Origin: Methylomicrobium sp. | Lineage (GTDB): Bacteria > Pseudomonadota > Gammaproteobacteria > Methylococcales > Methylomonadaceae | NCBI GenBank assembly: GCA_007135635.1 | Contig: SLIO01000330.1 | Span: forward strand, 1-5,017 | Reading direction: 5' to 3' | Length of the DNA: 5,017 nucleotides | The notes under the pieces: model-generated | Database searches by the model: none | What the model was told of the DNA's origin: nothing | What the model saw: the letters and a program-made list of their open reading frames with translations, nothing else | Translations under genes and position numbers: made by a program | Shown here: positions 1 to 5,017 of the stretch, in pieces | Position numbering within the stretch: position 1 is the first letter of the stretch | Layout of the letters: every line of letters starts with the position of its first letter

Positions 1-534
1 CTCGCTAATTTGCTTAGACGCCTGTTTCACCGGTTCCAGACATGAAAAATTGGCGATAACCGAAATATGGCTATCATCAATTCCCTGCTCGATTAAATAT
101 TTACGCTGGTCCTGCGTAGTCGTGATGAAATGATCGACCGAGGTATAGTATTTTAAATTGACATAATTATGCGTCTTCACAATTAAAGGGACATTCAAGC
201 GGCGTAATGCCTTGCCCCCGATGAATGCACCTCTCGCCAAATGTGCTTGAACCACATCCGGTTGAAACGCCTTAATGATAGAAGCCATTCGCCAAGCGGC
301 AACCGGATCCCACTGGCCCATCACCGAAATGCCATAAACTTGAATATTCGACTGTCCGGCAAAGTGTTCGTATCCGACAAAATCCTTGTGGCAAATAACC
401 AAAACATTGTGACCGGCTTGCGCTAGGGACAAACTCAAATCGACAAAATAGCGTTCCGCTCCTCCAAATCCTTTGGTGAGCATGACTTGGGCGGTTTTTA
501 AAACTTGCGTTTGACATTCATCGGGATTATTCAT
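1..534 (-). CDS. Glycosyltransferase, GT4-like (GT-B fold), N-terminal part; runs off the window
   Basis: The frame is open from an ATG at 534 to the window edge and gives 178 residues; the C-terminal half lies outside. It probably transfers a sugar from a nucleotide-sugar donor to a growing LPS or surface-polysaccharide chain on the cytoplasmic side of the inner membrane. Visible features fit the N-terminal Rossmann domain of GT-B enzymes: the glycine-rich GFGGAER loop at residues 22-28, a beta-strand (NVLVICHK, 43-50), QPDVVQAH (91-98), a VKTHN strand (119-123), then DHFITTTQDQRKYL and HISVIANF, which match the end of this domain just before the linker. The start is well fixed because an in-frame TGA lies directly upstream of the ATG. 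The Shine-Dalgarno is weak (AAAAGAC). It begins 20 bp after the ligase-like gene, so the two are probably co-transcribed. The donor and acceptor sugars cannot be told from this half. The family assignment is firm; a specific waa/wba name would be a guess. Confidence 0.88.
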   Translation of the reverse strand, partial: MNNPDECQTQVLKTAQVMLTKGFGGAERYFVDLSLSLAQAGHNVLVICHKDFVGYEHFAGQSNIQVYGISVMGQWDPVAAWRMASIIKAFQPDVVQAHLARGAFIGGKALRRLNVPLIVKTHNYVNLKYYTSVDHFITTTQDQRKYLIEQGIDDSHISVIANFSCLEPVKQASKQISE

Positions 535-554
535 TCATGCGTTGTCTTTTAATG

Positions 555-1823
555 TCATTTTAATGAACCTTTTTTGGTCGAGGTTTCGGTTCGGTAACGG
601 TATTCAACGGCAAATGCGATAAAAAGCAGCATCCATAACCAGGTATAAGATCGAATACCATGGAATTCCCAATGCATATTAAAAGGCAACATCATCGCCA
701 TAGCCGCCAACCAAAACGGAAAAGCCTTGGTTTCATACCAAACCGAAAACGCAGTTTTCCATAAGACCAGGCCAAAAGCCGCAAGATAGGCAACAAAGCC
801 AATAATACCGGTAACCATCAATACATCGAGACCGTAAAAATGAGCATGACCGAAAGGAATGGATGTATAGCCTCTTTGAAATCCTAAATCGCCCAATGCT
901 TTTACACCGACACCGGTAATCGGCGAGTCAAGAAATAATTGCCAAGCGCCTCGCCATACATCAACCCTCAACGAGGTTGCCTCATTTAGGGCTTCAGGAT
1001 CGGTCGATAATCCACTTAAGGTTTGCTCAAGTCGGTTTTTTAGCTGGTCTGAAATCAGCGTACTGCCACCGACTGATACGACCAATACCAGCGCAATTTG
1101 TCCAATGGTTTTAAAAGCGCGATGTCGCAACAAAATAACGAAATAGACGAGCGACACAACCAGTAATGTCAACCAAGCGGACCGACTACCCGATAACAAA
1201 ACAACTGCTAAATAAGGAGCTAATAATAACCAGTGCCAATTATGGCCTGAGCGCAATGACAAGCGGCGACCGGCTTCAATCAAAAACGGCGACAAATGCG
1301 CAAAGACAATGCCAATTCTTATCTTAGGATGAAAAATCCCGGTTAAACGATTACCATTATAGGGCCATCCAAAAAGGTTATGGCCAACGAAATATTGAAT
1401 TAACGCGTCGAATGTCCAAAACATTAAGATCGCGGCAATCCCGTAGATCAAAATATCGGAGCAAAAGCTTTTCGCAAATCGGCGAATCACATAGACTCCA
1501 GCGATTGCGAGCAACAAAAAATACAGAGCGGTAATCAGCGTTTTATCAATCTTATAGGCGCTAACGCTAGCTATCAGTAACGGTACCGTAAGTAATAAGG
1601 CGATACTGACATAAAGCGATAAATCAGGCAGATGCCGAGCACCATCCCGATAAAATACATACAAACTCAGCAACAGTAAAATAATAAGCGGCAGCAAAAA
1701 GGTTTCGCCAAATGGCTGCACAATTACGAAAAGAATTACCAACAATTCGGCATGACGGCGCACAAACCAGGTCCGCCAAGATGGAGTTGCCGGATAATCA
1801 ATTAAACGGTTTTCTGGATTCAT
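555..1823 (-). CDS. O-antigen ligase family membrane protein (Wzy_C/WaaL-like)
   Basis: The protein has 422 residues, typical for this superfamily, and is a polytopic inner-membrane protein with about 10-12 hydrophobic segments by eye, roughly between residues 25 and 408. Members act on the periplasmic face, either joining undecaprenyl-linked O-polysaccharide to lipid A-core (WaaL) or polymerising or transferring related glycans. Supporting motifs are GSRSAWL at 212-218, at the start of a membrane helix; LRVDVWRGAW at 285-294 in the large loop, followed by SPITGVG; and GHAHFYGLDVLMVTGIIG at 325-342, the usual His motif followed by a Gly-rich helix. R214, R286 and H326/H328 are good matches to the Arg and His residues I recall as essential in E. 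coli WaaL (R215, R288, H337). The ATG at 1823 is almost forced, since an in-frame TGA lies at 1841-1839, yet no clear Shine-Dalgarno precedes it. The glycosyltransferase gene follows after 20 bp. Ligase and polymerase cannot be separated by sequence alone, so I give no gene symbol. Confidence 0.87.
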   Translation of the reverse strand: MNPENRLIDYPATPSWRTWFVRRHAELLVILFVIVQPFGETFLLPLIILLLLSLYVFYRDGARHLPDLSLYVSIALLLTVPLLIASVSAYKIDKTLITALYFLLLAIAGVYVIRRFAKSFCSDILIYGIAAILMFWTFDALIQYFVGHNLFGWPYNGNRLTGIFHPKIRIGIVFAHLSPFLIEAGRRLSLRSGHNWHWLLLAPYLAVVLLSGSRSAWLTLLVVSLVYFVILLRHRAFKTIGQIALVLVVSVGGSTLISDQLKNRLEQTLSGLSTDPEALNEATSLRVDVWRGAWQLFLDSPITGVGVKALGDLGFQRGYTSIPFGHAHFYGLDVLMVTGIIGFVAYLAAFGLVLWKTAFSVWYETKAFPFWLAAMAMMLPFNMHWEFHGIRSYTWLWMLLFIAFAVEYRYRTETSTKKGSLK

Positions 1824-1871
1824 ATGAATATTATTAGATCAAGATAAAAAATTAAATGGCTGTCATATAGG

Positions 1872-1880
1872 ATTATCGCA
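1872..1880 (-). promoter_or_regulatory. Possible extended -10 promoter for the ligase-like gene
   Basis: Read on the minus strand, positions 1880-1872 are TGCGATAAT, an extended -10 element (TGn plus GATAAT, five of six matches to TATAAT). No acceptable -35 hexamer lies 16-18 bp upstream, which is tolerable for an extended -10 promoter. Transcription would start near 1865 and leave a leader of about 40 nt. The placement just upstream of the first gene after a long gap is sensible, but short AT-rich matches occur by chance. Confidence 0.35.
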
Positions 1881-1891
1881 CTTCAAATGCC

Positions 1892-1920
1892 GACGGGGAG
1901 GTACAAATAATATCTCCGTC
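1892..1920. repeat. Inverted repeat upstream of the candidate promoter
   Basis: GACGGGGA at 1892-1899 pairs with TCTCCGTC at 1913-1920, eight positions with one G-T wobble, around a 13-nt loop. It sits directly upstream of the possible extended -10 element, where an operator could lie. In a minus-strand transcript the wobble becomes an A-C mismatch, so a DNA-level role is more likely than an RNA one. No T-run follows it, so it does not look like a terminator. Confidence 0.3.
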
Positions 1921-1940
1921 CAGCACTGATTATGTTTTCT

Positions 1941-2032
1941 GGTTCCCACATCCATCTGTGGGAACCCTTCCTTGGCTGCCGAGGCAAGATTGATATGCAT
2001 TCCCACGATGGAGCTGTGGGAACGAGGAATGC
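1941..2032. repeat. REP/BIME-like double-hairpin repeat
   Basis: The first hairpin has perfect 10-bp arms, GGTTCCCACA (1941-1950) and TGTGGGAACC (1957-1966), with a 6-nt loop. The second has TTCCCAC (2000-2006) and GTGGGAA (2016-2022) with a 9-nt loop. The two share the 9-mer TGTGGGAAC (1957-1965 and 2015-2023). An outer pair, GCATTCC (1997-2003) with GGAATGC (2026-2032), competes with the second hairpin. The loops are partly complementary as well (CCATC at 1952-1956, GATGG at 2007-2011), so the whole unit could fold long-range. From memory, paired hairpins built on GTTCCCAC/GTGGGAAC, with the second ending in a GGAACGAG-like flank, recur in intergenic regions of methanotroph and related genomes. 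Such repeats are often mobilised by RAYT-type transposases. No transposase gene is visible here. The hairpins are certain; the repeat-family name is inference. Confidence 0.7.
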
Positions 2033-2092
2033 CTTATCGAGTCTATTTCATGAAAATCATAAAAAGAGGGCAAAAGCTCAATGGCAGAATAG

Positions 2093-2119
2093 CTAGGGCG
2101 CCTATCGAAGCACGCCTAG
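2093..2119. repeat. Imperfect inverted repeat (weak hairpin)
   Basis: CTAGGGCG at 2093-2100 can pair with CGCCTAG at 2113-2119 as seven base pairs with one bulged G, around a 12-nt loop. The 6-mer CGCCTA also occurs twice in the same orientation (2099-2104 and 2113-2118). It may be part of a larger repeat block together with the neighbouring hairpins, or chance. No function can be assigned. Confidence 0.3.
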
Positions 2120-2226
2120 GACGCCACGTTACCCTTCACCTAATCGCTAGACAAAAGATATTGACAAAGCCTGCGCAAGCGCCAAAGATGGCAAAAATAA
2201 GGATTAGCATAAGCCATGGGAAAAGT

Positions 2227-2251
2227 AATGCAGGGCGGAAGCTCCTGCATT
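2227..2251 (-). terminator. Hairpin downstream of ilvE: possible terminator or repeat fragment
   Basis: AATGCAGG (2227-2234) and CCTGCATT (2244-2251) form a perfect 8-bp stem with a 9-nt loop. On the minus strand the stem is followed by ACTTTT, a short U-tract, so it could weakly terminate the glnE-ilvE transcript about 150 nt past the ilvE stop. On the plus strand no T-run follows. A second inverted pair, GTAATG (2225-2230) with CATTAC (2261-2266), overlaps the left arm and would compete with it, which is more typical of a repeat element than of a simple terminator. The hairpin is certain; its role is not. Confidence 0.35.
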
Positions 2252-2404
2252 CTCTGCGTTCATTACATCCCTATAGCTTAAATTGCCGATGAACAAAACC
2301 TGCCCAACACAGCGGCACATCGATACGCCAACGATAAAATTCGAAGTTCAAAGAAACCAATCTCATCGGGCGTGAAGAAACATCACTGAACAAATCATGA
2401 ACAA

Positions 2405-3325
2405 CTAAACGTAACTCAACCATTCCTGATGGTCGGCACGCCTGCCATGGACATAATCGAAATACAGCGTTTGCAGTTTTTCGGTTATAGGTCCTCTATT
2501 ACCATTTCCGATGGATCGGCCGTCCAATTCTCGGATCGGTGTCACTTCGGCTGCAGAGCCGGTGAAAAATGCTTCATCGGAGACATAGATTTCGTCGCGA
2601 GTGATACGCTTTTCCGACACTTCCAAGCCCTGCTCTTTCGCTATCGTCATTACGGTATCGCGAGTAATGCCTTCAAGTGCCGAAGTAGTTTCCGGAGTAT
2701 AAATTTTACCGTTACGAACGATAAACAAATTTTCACCGCTACCTTCCGCCGCAAAACCTTCATGATCGAGCAATAAAGCTTCGTCATAACCGGTCGCCAA
2801 AGCTTCCTGGAGAGCCAGTATCGAGTTGATGTAATTGCCGTTCGCCTTGGCCTTGCACATCGTACTGTTAACGTGATTGCGCGTATAAGAGGAGGTCCTG
2901 ACGCGAATGCCTCGTTCCATGTTTTCGGCGCCAAGATAAGCGCCCCATTGCCAAGCTGCGATCATGACATGCACTTTCAGGTTATCGGCTCGAAGCCCCA
3001 TGCCTTCGGAACCGTAAAAACACATGCTTCTGATATAAGCGGTTTCCAGATTATTCTTGGAAACGGCTTCGCAATGCGCTTGATTGAGTTCTTCCTTGCC
3101 GTAAGGCATGGGCATGTTGAGAATCTTTGCGGAACGAAACAATCGGTCGGTATGTTCGGCCAACCTAAAAATCGCCGTGCCTTGGTCGGTCTTATAAGCC
3201 CTTAAACCTTCGAATACGCCGGCGCCGTAATGCAACGTGTGCGTCAACACATGGACTTTGGCCTCCCGCCATTCCACCCATTTGCCGTCTAGCCAAATTA
3301 GGCCATCTCTATCGTCCATCGTCAT
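2405..3325 (-). CDS. ilvE: Branched-chain amino-acid aminotransferase (class IV PLP enzyme)
   Basis: A cytoplasmic PLP enzyme that carries out the last step of valine, leucine and isoleucine synthesis, moving the amino group of glutamate onto the branched 2-oxo acids. The 306 residues match the usual length (E. coli IlvE has 309) and the sequence aligns end to end: AKVHVLTHTLHYGAGVFEGLR at 22-42, IAAWQWGAYLGAE at 122-134, the catalytic lysine K160 in KANGNY with Y165 nearby, EGSGENLF at 194-201 (E194 contacts the pyridine nitrogen of PLP), GITRD at 219-223 and GSAAEVTP at 256-263 in the phosphate-binding part. The ATG at 3325 is preferred over the ATG two codons later because GGAG lies 8 nt upstream. 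It follows glnE by 37 bp with no clear promoter between, so the two are probably co-transcribed. D-amino-acid transaminase and aminodeoxychorismate lyase share the fold, but the close match to IlvE makes them unlikely. Confidence 0.97.
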   Translation of the reverse strand: MTMDDRDGLIWLDGKWVEWREAKVHVLTHTLHYGAGVFEGLRAYKTDQGTAIFRLAEHTDRLFRSAKILNMPMPYGKEELNQAHCEAVSKNNLETAYIRSMCFYGSEGMGLRADNLKVHVMIAAWQWGAYLGAENMERGIRVRTSSYTRNHVNSTMCKAKANGNYINSILALQEALATGYDEALLLDHEGFAAEGSGENLFIVRNGKIYTPETTSALEGITRDTVMTIAKEQGLEVSEKRITRDEIYVSDEAFFTGSAAEVTPIRELDGRSIGNGNRGPITEKLQTLYFDYVHGRRADHQEWLSYV

Positions 3326-3333
3326 TATCGTGT

Positions 3334-3337
3334 CTCC
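3334..3337 (-). promoter_or_regulatory. Ribosome-binding site of ilvE
   Basis: GGAG on the minus strand, 8 nt before the ATG at 3325 and 14 nt before the second in-frame ATG at 3319. The spacing favours the first ATG, giving an N-terminus MTMDDRDG. Confidence 0.75.
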
Positions 3338-3362
3338 ACTTCAACTTGAAAAATGCTTGTCA

Positions 3363-5017
3363 TTATTCCATCACCTGTTGCCATATGCGTTCCACTTGAG
3401 CTCTCAATAGTGCAAAATCGTCTTCCGGAGCCACGGCCTTATCACCCTGCAGCGCTTGTTTATGCCCATAGTCACGATAACAGCAATACGCCTGTTTAAG
3501 CTGCTCGGTCACCGGTGCCGATAAAGTACCAATTTGCGCCAACCCGTCCAACAAACGAACATTATCGGTATAGGTGACTAAGGACTCGTTAGCTGCTGCC
3601 TGTTCTAAAACGCAGAATTGTACTATAAACTCAATATCGGCAATACCACCTTTGCTTTGTTTTAAGTCGAATTCGCCTTGTTTTGTCCTATCGAGATTTT
3701 CACGCATTTTTTCACGCATCTCGCGCACCTCTTTTTTCAAGGCATAATGATCCCGAGGCAGACACAGAATTCTCTTGCGAATCCCTTCGAATTCGGTTTT
3801 GATGGCCGGATCACCGGCGATGAAACGCCCTCTGACCAAGGCCTGATGCTCCCAAGTCCAGGCATTGTCACGCAAATAATCCTCGTAAACATCGACATGA
3901 TTCACCAACAAGCCGGCATTGCCGCTCGGACGCAAACGCATATCGACCTCATATAAAATGCCGGACAACAGGCGCGTATTGAGCATCTGCATGACTTTTT
4001 GCCCAAGCCGCCCGTAAAAATGCGAACAACTGATCGATTTAGCACCGTCGGTCATCGCATGCGTATCCTTGCTGTCGTACAAAAAAACCATATCGAGATC
4101 GGATCCATAGCCGAGCTCAATGCCGCCTAACTTGCCGAAACCCAACACGCCGAAGCCAATCGAAATATTATCGGTATTTGGCGGAACGCCGTGTTTGTCT
4201 GTCATGATCCGCCAACATAGCGCGACGGTGTGATCAACGATCGTTTCGGCAATATAGGTCAAATAATCGCTGACCACCATGATCGGAATAATACCCATGA
4301 TATCGGCGGCAGCCACCCTAAGCAGATTGATATGCTTAAACTTGCGCAGCACCATCATCAATTGTTCGGTGTCTTGAATGTTGGCGTCGGCCAACATCTC
4401 GGCCAATTCGATTTGCAAGGCTTGCTTTTTCAGCGGTTCGTACAATGAACGGGTATCGAGCAATTCGTCGAACAAAACCGGATAGTGAGCCAAATAATCG
4501 CAAATCCACGGGCTCGCAGCTGACAATTTGACCAATTGCGTCAGCGCATCGGGATTCTCGTAGAGCAATGATAAGTAGACATTGCGCCCGACCACCGCTT
4601 CGAATAAACGTAAAAGACGCTTCAAGGTTTCATCCGGGTTTTCGACTTGCCGCACCGACTCTAGTAATTGGGGCATCAAGCGATCCAATACGGCCGCACC
4701 TTTAGCGGTGAGCCGCTTGACGGCCGGCGATTTCTTGAATTCAAGGATTTGAAGCAGTATTTCTTCGGCACTGCTAAACCCTAAATCCAGCAGTTGCGAA
4801 GAAAGCTCTTCGTCGTCCGCATGCGCCGCCCAAATCGATTCGGCCTCGAGATTTCTTTTATCTTGTTTGGACAGCGAAAATACCAGATCGAATTCGTCAT
4901 GGACTTGCCGGCGAATATCATCCAGCTTCGCTTTAAATGTCGACCAATCCGAAAAGCCCATCGAATAAGCCAGGATGAGTTGAACCTGCGGATCTTGCGG
5001 CAGATCGTGAGTCTGTC
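3363..5017 (-). CDS. glnE: Bifunctional glutamine synthetase adenylyltransferase/adenylyl-removing enzyme, C-terminal part
   Basis: GlnE attaches AMP to a tyrosine of glutamine synthetase and removes it again, under control of the PII protein and glutamine, so it sets the rate of ammonium assimilation in the cytoplasm. The frame stays open past the ATG at 4961 to the window edge, with residues (HDLPQDP...QLILAYSMGF) typical of the family, so that ATG is internal. 550 residues are visible. From the first visible codon they include the linker (NVYLSLLYENPDAL, about 144-157; SPWICDYL), the nucleotidyltransferase signature GFGKLGGIELGYGSDLDM with metal-binding D306 and D308, DMRLRPSG (358-365), AWTWEHQALVRGRF, and KQSKGGIADIEF (452-463). 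The distance from the first Asp to the C-terminus (about 245 residues) equals that in E. coli GlnE (946 aa), so roughly 395 residues are missing. The adenylyl-transferase domain is complete; most of the N-terminal adenylyl-removing domain lies outside the window. No frameshift or lost key residue is seen. Confidence 0.97.
   Translation of the reverse strand, partial: QTHDLPQDPQVQLILAYSMGFSDWSTFKAKLDDIRRQVHDEFDLVFSLSKQDKRNLEAESIWAAHADDEELSSQLLDLGFSSAEEILLQILEFKKSPAVKRLTAKGAAVLDRLMPQLLESVRQVENPDETLKRLLRLFEAVVGRNVYLSLLYENPDALTQLVKLSAASPWICDYLAHYPVLFDELLDTRSLYEPLKKQALQIELAEMLADANIQDTEQLMMVLRKFKHINLLRVAAADIMGIIPIMVVSDYLTYIAETIVDHTVALCWRIMTDKHGVPPNTDNISIGFGVLGFGKLGGIELGYGSDLDMVFLYDSKDTHAMTDGAKSISCSHFYGRLGQKVMQMLNTRLLSGILYEVDMRLRPSGNAGLLVNHVDVYEDYLRDNAWTWEHQALVRGRFIAGDPAIKTEFEGIRKRILCLPRDHYALKKEVREMREKMRENLDRTKQGEFDLKQSKGGIADIEFIVQFCVLEQAAANESLVTYTDNVRLLDGLAQIGTLSAPVTEQLKQAYCCYRDYGHKQALQGDKAVAPEDDFALLRAQVERIWQQVME

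Larger units (their letters stand above)
1824..2404. other. Gene-free intergenic region between ilvE and the ligase-like gene
   Basis: I see no supported gene in these 581 bp. All reading frames are short or lack a ribosome-binding site, and none gives a recognisable protein. The stretch does hold structure: a possible promoter and inverted repeat upstream of the ligase-like gene, a double-hairpin repeat at 1941-2032, an imperfect hairpin at 2093-2119 and a clean 8-bp hairpin at 2227-2251. The part from about 2270 to 2404, just downstream of ilvE, shows nothing I can name. The size and the repeats suggest a boundary between two transcription units, and possibly a past insertion or rearrangement point. 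Confidence 0.75.

Noticed and set aside
272..517. 81-codon minus-strand frame
   Set aside because: It overlaps the glycosyltransferase gene in another frame; the true frame there shows GGAER and other GT-B motifs, while this one shows none.
527..538. ATG at 538 as an alternative start of the glycosyltransferase
   Set aside because: It reads Met-Asn-Glu and then a stop; the gene starts at the ATG at 534 in another frame.
1818..1829. Perfect 12-bp palindrome ATTCATATGAAT over the start codon of the ligase-like gene
   Set aside because: It is AT-rich and short, and its centre is simply CATATG around the ATG. Chance is the simplest explanation, though a translational or operator role cannot be excluded.
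2161..2189. TTGACA (-35 consensus) on the plus strand
   Set aside because: The hexamer 17 bp downstream is AAAGAT, a poor -10, and no plus-strand gene follows.
1972..2292. 106-codon plus-strand reading frame starting at TTG
   Set aside because: Its first part is translated hairpin repeat sequence, the rest is Arg/Lys-rich without recognisable motifs, it has no Shine-Dalgarno, and it runs against all neighbours. It is most likely a spurious frame.
2429..3205. Two plus-strand frames and one minus-strand frame inside ilvE
   Set aside because: They are out-of-frame or antisense shadows of a strongly conserved ilvE.
3678..4448. Two plus-strand frames opposite glnE
   Set aside because: Antisense shadows of glnE with no domain and no ribosome-binding site.
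4959..4961. ATG at 4961 as the start of a short GlnE
   Set aside because: The frame continues upstream without a stop to the window edge with family-like residues, and GlnE is about 945 residues long, so this Met is internal.

Overview
The window looks like chromosomal DNA of a gammaproteobacterium with moderate GC content (judged by eye). Four genes are visible, all on the minus strand. From the right edge leftwards they are glnE (5' part outside the window), ilvE, a polytopic membrane protein of the O-antigen ligase/polymerase superfamily, and a family-4-type glycosyltransferase (3' part outside the window). The order glnE-ilvE followed by LPS genes recalls the Pseudomonas aeruginosa neighbourhood, where glnE and ilvE precede the LPS core genes waaF-waaC-waaG. 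The hairpin repeat in the large intergenic gap resembles dispersed repeats I associate with gammaproteobacterial methanotrophs (Methylococcales) and some sulfur bacteria. A Methylobacter/Methylomonas-like host is therefore my best guess, but it is inferred from memory and not proven.

Layout. Positions 5017-3363 encode the last 550 residues of GlnE, with its complete C-terminal adenylyl-transferase domain. After 37 bp comes ilvE (3325-2405), a full-length branched-chain aminotransferase with a good Shine-Dalgarno sequence. A 581-bp gap (2404-1824) has no convincing gene. It holds a hairpin that could end the ilvE transcript (2227-2251), a smaller imperfect hairpin (2093-2119), a two-hairpin REP/BIME-like element (1941-2032), and a possible extended -10 promoter with an adjacent inverted repeat for the next unit. 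The ligase-like gene (1823-555) and the glycosyltransferase gene (534 to beyond position 1) are 20 bp apart and probably co-transcribed.

How the genes work together. GlnE tunes glutamine synthetase by adenylylation, and IlvE uses glutamate as amino donor for valine, leucine and isoleucine, so the first pair belongs to nitrogen and amino-acid metabolism. The second pair belongs to cell-envelope polysaccharide assembly: a glycosyltransferase that would act on the cytoplasmic face and a membrane enzyme that would join or polymerise glycans on the periplasmic face. The intergenic repeat region separates the two units. I found no mobile-element gene, RNA gene, CRISPR array, defence system or clearly new system. 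The non-coding gap is the only part that ordinary gene annotation leaves unexplained.
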